This document shows positions 1 to 11,714 of a DNA stretch of 64,000 bases, one piece after another (the stretch's first letter is position 1; each line of letters starts with the position of its first letter). The notes under the pieces are model-generated. The model worked only from the letters and a program-made list of their open reading frames with translations, searched no databases and was not told where the DNA came from. Origin of the DNA: Anthoceros angustus (lineage: Eukaryota > Streptophyta > Anthocerotopsida > Anthocerotales > Anthocerotaceae). Both the position numbers and the translations under genes were made by a program. The stretch spans positions 186,001 to 250,000 of the forward strand of contig MU008185.1 in assembly GCA_010909165.1 (NCBI GenBank), given 5' to 3'.

Positions 1-269
1 TCACTCCGCCTCCCGAGCACGGGGCAAGAGCACACACGGAGCCAAGATGGTACCCGGATAGTCTGCCGTCTTGGACGCCAGCCTTCCTATATACTCCCAT
101 ACCCTAACCTAACCCGCCTATGTATGTATCCTATAACCCGCTATGTATGTACCCCAACCTGGTCGGGTAATCACGGACGTAGCTCATCACCGCTACGGAC
201 TTCTTGCACCAAAACCGCTTCCCGCCAAACAAGAGATCCATGCGATGCCCACCAACCAAAACCACTGGA

Positions 270-740
270 CCACTCATGGGCCTCGGCCTCCTGACCACCC
301 GCTGACCTCCCGGACCTGACCCAATCTGGCCGACCGCCCGGACGACAATCACTCTGGACCGCCTTGACCACACCGGACCTCCCCGGACGGACCACCGCCT
401 GACCGCCTCGCCGGACGGACCACCACGGACCTGCCCGGACGTGACCACTCCGCCTGACCTCCGCCTCGACGGACCATCTGGCCTGGACCGGACGACGGAC
501 CACTGCCTGACCGCCTCGACCACCACGGACCGACTCCCGACCCGACTGACCCCGCCTGACCGCCTCGACGGACCAATCGCCGGACCGCCCGGACGACCAC
601 CCGGACCGCCCGACGGACCACTCGACCCCGCCCCACGACCACTCCGGATCTCCCGGACGACCACTCTGACCTGGACCCCGCCTGACTGACCACCCGCCTC
701 GGACCGACCACCCGGACGGACTAATCCTGGCCTGACGCCT
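270..740. repeat. GGACGGACCACC-type minisatellite
   Basis: Degenerate short tandem repeats of a 10-14 bp motif close to CGGACGGACCACC. The array lacks stop codons on both strands, which creates spurious open frames of up to 177 codons rich in Gly, Arg, Ser, Pro and Val. Related arrays lie at 2,340-2,610, 5,930-6,390 (inverted), 16,950-17,370, 18,970-19,020 and 22,660-23,000. Confidence 0.85.
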
Positions 741-1659
741 CCCCGGACTTAGGGTCTAGGGATTGCACATGCAATCCGCCAAAATGGCCTTTTATTGCTA
801 ACCCTCCCTATCCCTCTTAACAAAGAACGACCCAAAAACAAAACAAGCAAGACAAGTCGCCAGAGTACTGACATCTGATTTGGCACCCACATACTCCCTC
901 TTCTCATCCGCTGGCGGCCTCAACACCCTGCAATACTCCGCTCCGTCCTCCCTTCTCACTTTTACTACTCCTCGTGTCGGTGGTCAACATTGGCATCCTT
1001 TTTACCAAGAGTCCTCCTCCGCTGAGGATGAGTCGCCTCCTCCTCCGAGGTTGATGTGCCGCCCTCCTCAGCCGCCTGCGCCCATCTTCTTTCTCCTTGA
1101 GCATGCCCTCCCGCCAGATTCGCACCTGTCCGTCCCCGTGGCATCCTCCCGACTTATATATACTCCAAACCGCCCACCATTACACCCATCCACAACCGCA
1201 ACTGGCAACCCCTACTCCTACCTACTAACTGTGCCCACAACAATACCATTTAACGGCGCTTAAAATGTGGCGCGACTTTGGCCGACACCGGCGCATAATC
1301 CCGGTCGCTGTAGGAAGGAGTCCGTCTCCCAAGGAATGGTCTCGTGCTTATTCTCCAGCCCATCGCCCAACGGACTTCATCAGTGTGGGTCCCTGGCTCC
1401 ACAACCCTAAGTGTGCCTCCACAACTCGTGGACTGTGCACCCACCGGACCTTCCCACAAACCCCGCCTGATTTCTCCAAGATTACGAATGTTTAACGACA
1501 CGCTCCTTCACCACACTCTAGCGCCCAGCCTCAACTCGTCCGCCACAACTCCACCTCAACACACACGCCTGTAATACCCTCCTTCTCCTTATCCATTCCC
1601 CTAGTAGTCACAACACCAACACGCCGATGTATTCACACCAAAGCCGCTTTTGCCCCTTC

Positions 1660-1935
1660 CTACCGCCCACGCTCATGGAGAAGTGGCACAACCCCAGAAC
1701 CCCACCTGCTCCAGCCCTCCAAGGATGGCTTCCGCCCAAACAGTCACCCCAAGCGCCCTAATCCCCTCCTACCGCTCACGCTCATGGAGAAGTGGCTCAC
1801 CGCATCCCCATGCCTCCGCTCCAGCAGCCTCCAAGGATGGCTTCCGCCCAGCAGTCACCCCAAGCGCCTCCTAATCCCCTCCTACCACGCTCATGGAGAG
1901 TGGCTTCACTGCATCCCCACAGCCTCCGCTCCAGC
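1660..1935. repeat. Tandem array of about 100 bp units inside U
   Basis: About three successive copies share CTCATGGAGAAGTGG, CCTCCAAGGATGGCTTCCGC and CACCCCAAGCGCC. Each U copy has its own version: 6,780-7,100 (inverted), 16,310-16,570 and 18,300-18,585. Copy number and spacing vary, as expected for an array that changes by unequal exchange or slippage. Confidence 0.75.
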
Positions 1936-2608
1936 CTCCAAGGTTAGTCTCGCACCCGAGAAATCACCCGCGAGCACCTCCTCGAGCTCAGTCCGACCCC
2001 TGGCCCCGCACTCCATCAAGCGGTTACGGAGCTCGTCACCGAGCTCTAAACACATCCTCTACCACCACCAATCCACGGTGACGCAGAACTCACTCCTCGA
2101 GCACTAAGGCAAGAGCACACGGAGCGCCAAGATGGTACCCGGATAGTCCGCCGCCTTGACGCCAGCCTTCCTATATACTCCCATACCCCAACCTAACCCG
2201 CCTATGTATGTATCCTAACCGCTATGTATGTACTCCTAACCCCGGTCGTGGTAACCGCCGGACGAGCTCATCACCGGACTTCTTGCACCACCGCCCCGCC
2301 AAACAAGAGATCCATGCCAGCGATGCCCACCAAACTAAACCACCCGCCTGCACTCACCTGGGCCGGACCGCCTCGGGACTGACCACTCACGGACCTCAAG
2401 GACCCGGACCCGACCGCCGAAAGCCGGACCGCCCGGACGGACCACCCGGGACTGCCGGACGGCGACCACTCCGCTCTGACCGCCCGGGACCACTGGCCTT
2501 GACCGCCGGACCGGACCAATGCCGGACCGCCCGACGGACCACCTGGCCGTGACCACTCGGACCACCTGCCGGACCTCGCCCGGACGGGACCTACCGCCTC
2601 ACGACGGA

Positions 2609-4265
2609 CTCCTTCGGATGCGGAGGAAGAGCTTACATTTCAACCGCATCAGACCTTCACGATTCAGGCAAGGTATGTATCGTGAAAAGATAGTCGAAGG
2701 CACAAGTTGTTTCATTGAGTGCCGGAGGTTGCGGCGACAGTGAACTTTTGGAAGATGGGCGGCAAAGCGTTGGATGATGTGGCGACTGCCTCCACGGTGG
2801 GCGACCCAAGTGTGATGTGAGCGAAGGCGAGGCCTTGGAGAAAAATGGCGAATTTGAAGGCGGCGAAGTAGGCGTAGAAACCTAGCGGTTGTCTTAGACT
2901 TGACGGGGCAGGGGATGGGCAGTCAGCAGTTGAGTCCTCCCAATGATCCATTGTAGACGTCTTATATTTCGTCTGACGGTACTAAACGATAAGTTTTGTG
3001 GTCGGATAGAGGTATACAGTTCAAGAATGGCCACTCGCATAGTTAGCAGGAAAAAAAACGTCTTGAAGTGGCGGAAATTTAATTTCCTTCCTACATTATG
3101 GACCATTGCTTTGACGAGGTGTGGAGTGATTTTCTAAACCAAGTGGTCACAAAGAGGCCACATTTACCCTCTTTATCGTTGTAGACTTGAGATTCGTACC
3201 CAAGGGAGTGATTTCGTGTCAAGACAACCAAAACATAGCCAATCCAACCAAACAGACACCAAACATCTAGCGATTCTGAGACCGGGCTACTACCCTAACA
3301 ACACTCGGACATGGCTATCTTAGCCACGACCTGTTGCTACCTTAGCAGACGGACCCGGTTGCTATCTTAGCAACCACCCTCTATTTTAGCAGTGGGGTCC
3401 ACCTTGGGATCAGTCTGGCTATTAATAGAAGGTGGGACCCACTTGGGGATCCAAGTGGATAAGGTTGGACACCCTCTCTCTTATCTATCCACAAAGTTAG
3501 ATCCACCAATCGAGTTAGCCACGTGTCACCTTTTCCACACACTATTTATGGACAACCTAAGCGGCCCTAACCCTAATCTCTAAACCTAAACCTAGGACAA
3601 CTCACGGCATAAAGGGTTGCAGCTCACACAACTACCCCTTTCTCTTGCAAGACTTCTTGAGACTTCCTTGTCTCTCCTCCTCTTCAGCTCACCTTCCAAG
3701 CTCCATACAGACCTCTCCAGCTCTCACAGCCCCTTGAGGTGCCTCTCGATCCTCCCCACACTCTCCAAGTCTCCCAGCAACTCTCTTCAACTCTCCTTGT
3801 TCTCACACCTCACGCCCCATTCAATCTCCACTTTCACTCACACCTCTCCGGTCCTTACAAGGTTCTCATCCAGGCCCTTACAGCACTTCACCAACTCTCA
3901 AAATACTTGTTCAGCTACCTCCATAATCCGTCATCTCATCCACTCACGGGATCTTCAACCTCCACTCACGGCTCTCTCTTGCAACACAAACATCACTTAC
4001 AGACTTCTCAGTCCTTCTTACTCCTCTCAAACAGCCAATCAGCAACTCTCCATGTCCGGCATTCTCCACTTCTCTCACAGTTCACTTTTCCTCTCATTTT
4101 CCAAACACACAAGCCCACGGGCCTCCAACTCACTTGACTTTCCTTGACTTCTCCTCCACACACAGGCTCCCCTTGTCTTCTCCTCACACGGGCTCCCGCC
4201 CTCTCTTCTCCCGAAACACCCGACCTCCAACACACAAAACTCAAAACACAAGGTGAGTACTAGAC
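2609..4265. repeat. E module, left arm of the large inverted repeat
   Basis: This module matches 19,020-20,647 in inverted orientation, with numerous small indels. It holds a remnant that aligns with the 3' end of the methyltransferase-like frame (2,620-2,780), short inverted motifs of the GTTGCTAT...AGCAAC kind (3,300-3,390) and a long pyrimidine-rich stretch (3,600-4,250). The pyrimidine-rich stretch gives open frames rich in Ser, Leu and Thr that I do not regard as genes. I recognise no complete gene here. Confidence 0.7.
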
Positions 4266-4873
4266 TAGGCTGAAGGGAATGAGGAAGAGTGGACAGCCTC
4301 CCGGCTTCACAACCCCTTCCTCTTGACCTTGGAAACTCCCTCCAAGGAGACCTCAAGGCTCCCTCCCTTGCTTTCCACCACCCTTGCGGATCACGGATCT
4401 AGGCAACAGTGGTCTTCTTGGCTTCTCCTGTGACAAAGCGTGTCTAGACTTATTGGATCGGTACCCCCAAACCCCGTGCTCATTTAAACACCAAGACCTT
4501 AAACCAACATTGCTTACATTTCATCAAGAGGGCTCTTATACCCAAGATCAGCCCACAAAGTAGCTTGCCAAAAATACCAATCGGTCTTAGCCTACCAGTC
4601 CTAGAGGCCTATCTCTCTTACATCCACTAAGAGAAGATAAGATTCTGATCTATCTATAGCACATGGGCCTGACTATTTCGGTCACTTACCCCTATTATCT
4701 CTCCTAGGCCTCCTAGCCCCATGCTCTCCTCTTGCTCTCCTCCCTCTTGGTGGTTGGGCAAACTCTCCCAAAATCTCCACCTCCTCTGGACTCCTCCTCT
4801 CTTGTGCTCGCAACATAGCACAGTACTCCTCCTCGGTGAGCTCTTGAATCCTGGATGGGTCGGTGAAAGTCTC
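4266..4873 (-). mobile_element. gag-like fragment at the E/U junction
   Basis: This segment is absent from the matching place in the right arm, where U runs directly into E near 19,020. On the minus strand it encodes a short frame with METFTDP-like, QELTEEEY and LRAQER sequence. That frame recurs at 11,325-11,570 (+) and 11,707-11,967 (-), where it is preceded by MEVLDPCL. The acidic and basic composition suggests a gag-like retroelement peptide, but I cannot name the family. Confidence 0.4.
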
Positions 4874-7510
4874 CTCCATGAGCGTGAGCGGTAGGAGGGA
4901 TTAGGGCGCTTGGGGTGACTGTTTGGGCGGAAGCCATCCTTGGAGGGCTGGAGCAGGTGGGGTTCTGGGGTTGTGCCACTTCTCCATGAGCGTGGGCGGT
5001 AGGAAGGGGCAAAAGCGGCTTTGGTGTGAATACATCGGCGTGTTGGTGTTGTGACTACTAGGGGAATGGATAAGGGAGAAGGAGGGTATTACAGGCGTGT
5101 GTGTTGAGGTGGAGTTGTGGCGGACGAGTTGAGGCTGGGCGCTAGAGTGTGGTGAAGGAGCGTGTCGTTAAACATTCGTAATCTTGGAGAAATCAGGCGG
5201 GGTTTGTGGGAAGGTCCGGTGGGTGCACAGTCCACGAGTTGTGGAGGGCACACTTAGGGTTGTGGAGCCAGGGACCCACACTGATGAAGTCCGTTGGGCG
5301 ATGGGCTGGAGAATAAGCACGAGACCATTCCTTGGGAGACGGACTCCTTCCTACAGCGACCGGGATTATGCGCCGGTGTCGGCCAAAGTCGCGCCACATT
5401 TTAAGCGCCGTTAAATGGTATTGTTGTGGGCACAGTTAGTAGGTAGGAGTAGGGGTTGCCAGTTGCGGTTGTGGATGGGTGTAATGGTGGGCGGTTTGGA
5501 GTATATATAAGTCGGGAGGATGCCACGGGGACGGACAGGTGCGAATCTGGCGGGAGGGCATGCTCAAGGAGAAAGAAGATGGGCGCAGGCGGCTGAGGGA
5601 GGGCGGCACATCAACCTCGGAGGAGGACTCATCCTCAGCGGAGGAGGACTCTTGGTAAGGATGCAGTATTCTTTGAGGGAGGTAGTAAAAGTGAGAAGGG
5701 GAGGACGGAGCGGAGTATTGCAGGGTGTTGAGGCCGCCCAGCGGATGAGAAGAGGGAGTATGTGGGTGCCAAATCAGATGTCAGTACTCTGGCGACTTGT
5801 CTTGCTTGTTTTGTTTTGGGTCGTTCTTTGTTAAGAGGGATAGGGAGGGTTAGCAATAAAAGGCCATTTTGGCGGATTGCATGTGCAATCCCTAGACCCT
5901 AAGTCCGGGGAGGCGTCAGGCCAGGATTAGTCCGTCCGGGTGGTCGGTCCGAGGCGGGTGGTCAGTCAGGCGGGGTCCAGGTCAGAGTGGTCGTCCGGGA
6001 GATCCGGAGTGGTCGTGGGGCGGGGTCGAGTGGTCCGTCGGGCGGTCCGGGTGGTCGTCCGGGCGGTCCGGCGATTGGTCCGTCGAGGCGGGTCAGGCGG
6101 GGTCAGTCGGGTCGGGAGTCGGTCCGTGGTGGTCGAGGCGGTCAGGCAGTGGTCCCGTCGTCCGGTCCAGGCCAGATGGTCCGTCGAGGCGGAGGTCAGG
6201 CGGAGTGGTCACGTCCGGGCAGGTCCGTGGTGGTCCCGTCCGGCGAGGCGGTCAGGCGGTGGTCCGTCCGGGGAGGTCCGGTGTGGTCAAGGCGGTCCAG
6301 AGTGATTGTCGTCCGGGCGGTCGGCCAGATTGGGTCAGGTCCGGGAGGTCAGCGGGTGGTCAGGAGGCCGAGGCCCATGAGTGGTCCAGTGGTTTGGTTG
6401 GTGGGCATCGCATGGATCTCTTGTTTGGCGGGAAGCGGTTTGGTGCAAGAAGTCCGTAGCGGTGATGAGCTACGTCCGTGATTACCCGACCAGGTTGGGG
6501 TACATACATAGCGGGTTATAGGATACATACATAGGCGGGTTAGGTTAGGGTATGGGAGTATATAGGAAGGCTGGCGTCCAAGACGGCAGACTATCCGGGT
6601 ACCATCTTGGCTCCGTGTGTGCTCTTGCCCCGTGCTCGGGAGGCGGAGTGAGTTCTGCGTCCACCACGAGGATTAATTGGTGGTAGAGGGATGTGTTTAG
6701 AGCTCACGGTGACGAGCTCCGCCAACACGCTTGATGGGTGCGGACGGGGTCGGGACTGAGCTCGGGGAGGTGCTCGGTGATTTCGGGTCGAGACTAACCT
6801 TGGAGGCTGTGGAGCGGAGGCGTGGGGATGCGAGTGCACCCGCCTCATGCAGAGCGTGGCGGCCGGGAGGATTAGAGGCGCTTGGGGTGACTTTCTTGGG
6901 CGGAAGCCATCCTTGGAGGCTCTTTGGAGCAGGAGGCATTTGTGGGATGCACGGTGCTGACCACTTCTCCATGAGCAGTAAGCGGCCGGAGGATTGAGGC
7001 GCTTAGGGGTGACTTCTGTGGGCGGAAGCCATCCTTGGAGGAGGCTGGAGCAGGAGGTGTGGGGATCTGATGCGGCTACTTCTCCATGAGCAGTGAAAGC
7101 GGTAGGAAGGGCAAAGGCGGCTTGTGAATACACCAGCGTGTTGGTGTTGTGACTACTAGGGAATGGATAAGGAGAAGGGTCGAGTTACGGCGTGTGTGTG
7201 TTGAGGTGGAGTTGTGGCGGACGAGTTGAGGGCGTAGCTAGAGTCACGTGGTGGCGAAGGAGCGTCGTTAAACTTTATTCCGGTAGTCTTGGAGAAATCA
7301 GGAGGCGGGGTTTGTGGGAAGGTCCGTTGGTGGCGCTGGTCCAAAGGAGTTGAGGAGGCACACTTGGGGTTCGTGAGCCGGGATAACGATGAAGTCCGTT
7401 CGGGCGATATAAACTCGAGCGAGAATAAGCACTGGACATTCCTTGAGACGGACTCCTTCCTACAACGACACGGGATTATGCGCGCGCCCGGTCATCATCG
7501 GTACGCCACA
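4874..7510 (-). repeat. U monomers, inverted (one full, one partial)
   Basis: Positions 4,874-6,651 are the reverse complement of 1-1,789 with little divergence. The next monomer begins at 6,652 and continues to about 7,510. There U stops within CGCCACAT and X begins. Read on the plus strand, these monomers lie immediately upstream of the DUF7869-like frame in X. Confidence 0.8.
5490..5522 (+). promoter_or_regulatory. TATA-like motif in U
   Basis: GTATATATAAG occurs at 5,501-5,511 in plus-strand reading, which is also the sense direction of the downstream DUF7869-like frame. A weaker TATATAGG follows at 6,559-6,566. Because every U copy carries them, they could be promoters of the element. 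This rests on motif and position only. Confidence 0.3.
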
Positions 7511-10500
7511 TCTCATGGGAGCGACTCTTATGCTGACTGGCCGCTGAAGGAGCTTTAAAGAGTGTATCGCTTTGGGCACAAGAGGTATGAGGAGCCTAAA
7601 GGCGTAGTCTTTTGGAATCCCCTTGGGATGGTTTTCGGACCAAACCCGAGAGCACAATCTACTTATCGCTTGATGCCATTTCTTGGATGGACAATGCTTT
7701 TATGTTTATGGCGGCGGCTTCCTAATTTGGAAGTATTTAATCTACCCGGCGTATACAAAGTTGGAAATATGGCGTTGTACAAGCGTCGGTCACAGCTGCT
7801 CATACGCTATGTGAAGTATCCATGGTTCTTAAAAGCGTGGAAGCAACTTCCCCGGTAAAATCCAGTCAACAGTTTTCAACATGCTTTCTTGAGCTGAAGA
7901 GCACTATCGCTAAATACAAAGCACAAGCAAGATCAAGGTAAATTGCACCGATGTTTCTTTCATGTGCTTGTTCCTCGTTGTTGAATGCCTTGCCTATCAT
8001 CGCTTGGATGTACCCTTCTTGTCTTCTTACATCATGATCGATTCATGTGTAGCACAATGATGCTTCCAACCCTCTGGGCGGGTTGGTGGCCGTGGCCGCC
8101 GGGGCAGCCTCCCGGTTGGGCGCCGGCGGCTGGCGCCTGCAGCACTCTGTTATGATGATTCGGAGGGCCTCCCAAATCATCGTCGTGGCGAAGGCCGGCC
8201 CCTTCCCCCATTTGCATTGCATGAATGTTTGTAGGCGTCTTGCAGCTTTTGTATAGGTTGGATGGTTCTCTGCAAAGTCGAGCGGGATGGTGATGATGGG
8301 GTCTTTTTCTTGATGATGTTCGTTTTGGCACGAAATACCGGGTTGCCTTGAAGCACATCGTGTGCGGCTCCACCGAGCAGCGGAAAATGGCTAAACACGG
8401 GAGCAAGAGCTATGTGGAGCCACATAAGTATATCTGCTATCAATTGATGGAATGGACCAAAAAGGCAGAGATACCTCATCTTCTCCGGTGGCGAAAAACC
8501 TCGTAGAGGGTTATTCGATCCACGTGGTTGGGTGCATGATTCACAACTATCGCTTAAAAGCTAGAGCCTATTTGCATTATGCGAATCTGGAGCAGCGAAT
8601 CTTCGATCACCATTATTCGAGGACGTTATACATAACTACGAGGGTGTCACGCCAAGAGTTTTGTACTTGCGGTTGGACAACACATGCGGGGAGAATAAGA
8701 ACCGGCTGCTTTTGCTCCGAACATGCTTGTTGATATGGGTACTTTTGAAAAAGTGAAAGTGGGATTCCTTTTGGTCGGACATACTCATGATCAAATCGAC
8801 GGATGTTTTCTTGCTTCTCCAAAAGCTTGAAACATAAAGCTCACCGCTTCCGCATTGTCGAGAGATCACGGTGCAGCGTACACGCCTAGACGAGGTCAAG
8901 GTATTGGTAGTGGCCGACTTCCGTCATATGTGGCCCATTACACAAGGCCGGAGAGGACTCGATTATGGGCGGCGGTTAAGAGAACAACCTATCGTTCGGC
9001 AGTTCAAAATAACACGTGAAAAAGCGGCCGTGGGTTTGTGGCGATGATCGAGCAGGTTCGACCTCGCCTCGATTAGAGGCGAAGGGGTTTGGAGTTTTGA
9101 AATTCGTGCCTTGGACACTATAATTTGCGCCCTTGGCACTGCGGTCGAGGGATAAAAAAGCCACATGATATTATCTCCAAGCTGCGGTAGTTGCTCATCT
9201 AAAGGCTGGGTCTTGCGAACTTAGGCCGTATGTGACATCAGGAGTTTTATGGTGGGAAGCTTTACGGGTGGACGAGGAGGAGATTCTTATTGTGGAAAAC
9301 AACATTGGCCTTGTGCTACACAAACCTTGGAGGTGGTACGATCTGAAGTGCAAGGCCTGACCCAACCTCTGCATGTTCGGATGAAGCACTTCTTTGGAGG
9401 GCATTCTTGAGGCTCCACAGCGAGATATGTATTTGGGAGCATACCAAAATCTGGGGAGGCAACAACGAAATGTCACGGTTGAATGGTGATATCGAAATAA
9501 AGCGGGAATGTTAGTTCTGCGGTTCCGGCACCGACCGCAAAATAGGCCCTTTTTGGATTGTGTTGAACTATGCACGAGTTCATTATCGGATGGCGGTAGG
9601 GAAGGCGGGAGGCGGCTGAGGCCCGAGGAAGAATATCCAACAAGTTTTGTTCACCAAAGCAGTCATCCTCTATTATGGGTTCACTGTCTTGAAACATTTG
9701 TATTTGTGGATAAGAAGGCCATAAAAGATAAGTTAATTGAATTGCGAGGTTTATTCAACCAGCGAGTCAAAGTGCAACGAGGGGCCGTGAAGAGGATGGT
9801 CGGGATCTGGGGCCAGAAGATGAAGGCGTGGAGTCGGGCGAAGAGTAGGAAACACTCGAATGATCATCATTTTCGCAATTGATGAGGTTGTCGTCATGCT
9901 CTATTCACATGTAGTTTGCGTGCACAATGTATGCGTGCACATTTCGAATAGTATATGCGCCCATGCATAGGCTTTTGGTTGTGGCTATCCTCTATGAGAA
10001 GTTGTAGACTGTCATAGATATTATCTTCCATTTTCAAGAGTTTGTGCTTACCATAGAGAAGGACACGTGGGATGTGGCCCGGGGCCGACATCGGCATTGC
10101 GGCATAATGTAAGGCATCATCGTTGAGCGGGCGGGCATGTTCCTCATGCGTCATGGCGGGAACTAGTTTCTAAGTTCATTTGCGGTCGGGGGCTGGGCAG
10201 TCAATATATTTGCGACCACAATTGAGGCATGCGGAAGCCATCCCCACCCCAATCCAAGTCTTTTCAAACCAAATCCGAGTTAAGGCACTGCAACTCCGCC
10301 ATTCGCAAGGATCATCGGCATGGCGGGGAAGGGCGCCGGCCGGCGTCCTTCCTCAAACACCTTTCATACCACGCCCGGTAGTCTGTCCTCAAAGTTTCAT
10401 CACCCTTCTTTTTGTAGATTTCATTTTTTCCTCCACGGAAAAGAGAAACTGGCGGCAATGGCCTTTGTCATGGGTCTTAAATGCGGACCAATTGAGGTAA

Positions 10501-11580
10501 CTCTAACACCATAACCCTTCGTTGAATGGATCTTCTATCAACTTTGGTTCATGCGATTTGTCACCCTTCTTTTACTGTAATTGACCCCAAAAAGTGGGAG
10601 TTCAATGCCCATGTGAAACCCCTTGAGGAGGATATATGTCACAAAACCCTCTTCGTGAATATTCACCTTGAAGATATCATGTTTGTAGGGGCACATAAAT
10701 AAGGCCAAAAAGGTTTTACATGTTGTATACAAAGCGAATGTGGGAACATAACATCAACCAACAAATGATTTTCAAAATAACACGATAAACCTTCAAGAAT
10801 ATACAAACCCCTCTTGATTGTTGGTGACCTCTTGACAAAGATCACACCTTTCGAAACTATGTTTTTCCAACGCTTTGTAATGATATGTCCACCCTTGTCC
10901 GATGGATCCCATGTTGGAAACGGTTTACGCCTGCTCCATGTGTGCATGTAATAATGACTGGTTGGCCGGGCGTTAGTTGGACCTCGTGTGGTGACCACAT
11001 GGGTACTCGAGACCCCTCGAAAGTGTTTTTTGTTTTGTGTTTAAGTTGTGAGAATCGTGTGGAGTTGGAATGTGAAGTAGGTTAGGAAATAAGAAAAGTC
11101 TACTAGAGCCTAGTAGGAGGAAGAGAGTCTAGTCCCGATCCGACGGAACCTTGGAGGGTTGGGCTCGACCGTTGCTAGCTGTTGCTAGGGCCGTTGATAG
11201 CAGGACTGTTGCTATGACAACAACAGGAGCTGTTGCTATGGTAGCAACCAAGTCGGAGTTATTTTCCGATAAATTCGGAAAACCTATTTGGGCGAAATCA
11301 CGAAATACCGGGAAGTAGAGGAACATGGAGGTACTTGATCCATGCCTTGACCGGATCCTACCTATGGGTTGGACTCTTATGGAGGAGACTTTCACCGACC
11401 CATCCGATTCAAGAGCTCACCGAGGAGGAGTACTGAGGCTATGTTGCGAGCACAAGAGAGGGAGGAGTCCTCGAGGAGGTGGAGATTTTGTGGGAGAGTT
11501 TGCCCAACCAGCCAAGAGGGAGGAGAGCAGAGGAGAGCATGGGGCTAGGAGGCCTAGAGAGATAATAGGGGTAAGTGACC
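7511..11580 (+). mobile_element. X module, left arm of the palindrome
   Basis: About 4 kb of sequence, repeated inverted at 11,715-15,901. On the plus strand it carries a broken DUF7869-type gene (7,560-9,890), a non-coding or unrecognised part (10,150-11,100), a cluster of GTTGCTAT/AGCAAC motifs (11,170-11,260) and the MEVLDPCL...TEEEY gag-like frame (11,325-11,570). Many small indels separate the two arms, so neither is a clean copy. Confidence 0.7.
7562..9890 (+). pseudogene. DUF7869-type transposase-like protein, broken
   Basis: The core shows LRLDNTCGENKNR near 8,670-8,710. After a one-base frame change, it shows MLVDMGTFEKVKVGF and LVGHTHDQID near 8,725-8,800. The pairing LDN-x-ENKN ... 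GHTH-x-x-ID is the signature I associate with DUF7869 proteins, which are multicopy in plants, protists and some animals and are suspected to be mobile-element enzymes with an RNase H-like core. Upstream lies GHKRYEEPKGVVFWNPLG (7,575-7,630), also in frame with the family's variable N-terminal region. Downstream are pieces of a C-terminal domain that is better preserved at 21,980-22,340. At least several frameshifts and stops make this copy non-functional as written. Function beyond a transposase-like role is inference. Confidence 0.55.
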
Positions 11581-11714
11581 ACGAAATAGGCATGTGCCCA
11601 TGTGCTATAGATGGTAGAAATCTTATCTTCTCTCTTAGTGGACAATTAAGAGATAGGCCTCTAGGACTGGTAGGCTAAGACCGATTGGTATTTTTGGCAA
11701 GCCAAGCTATTTCA
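11581..11714. other. Spacer at the centre of the 18 kb inverted repeat
   Basis: The left arm ends in GGGGTAAGTGACC at 11,580 and the right arm restarts with GGTCACTTACCCC at 11,715. The 134 bp between them are unpaired. Similar sequence occurs at 4,550-4,680, so the spacer belongs to the element and is not a sequencing adapter. Confidence 0.75.

Larger units (their letters stand above)
1..2610 (+). repeat. U monomer (2.1 kb) plus start of a second one
   Basis: This stretch is one full copy of a GC-rich repeat unit (1-2,100) followed by the first 500 bp of the next copy in the same orientation. In order, the unit holds a conserved block with CCTATGTATGTATCCTAACC-like sequence, a GGACGGACCACC-type minisatellite (about 270-740), a unique block (750-1,600), a tandem array of roughly 100 bp units starting CGCTCATGGAGAAGTGG (about 1,670-1,930), and a block ending in CGCAGAACTCACTCC, after which the unit restarts. 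The same order recurs at 15,900-19,020 and, inverted, at 4,874-7,510. No protein is recognisable; the long open frames over the minisatellite exist on both strands and are compositional. Confidence 0.85.

Noticed and set aside
97-175. CCCTAACCTAACC-like strings as telomere repeats
   Set aside because: Only one or two degenerate units per U copy, always in the same context, with no (CCCTAAA)n run.
131-711. Long open frames (up to 177 codons) over the minisatellite, and their counterparts at 5,940-6,481 and 16,891-17,370
   Set aside because: They are open on both strands and several frames, with only repeat-derived Gly/Arg/Ser/Pro/Val composition. No start context or domain.
3617-4147. 176-codon Ser/Leu/Thr-rich frame (and minus-strand match 19,159-19,669)
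   Set aside because: Lies in a pyrimidine-rich low-complexity stretch of E; several frames are open at once, and the copies shift frame relative to each other.
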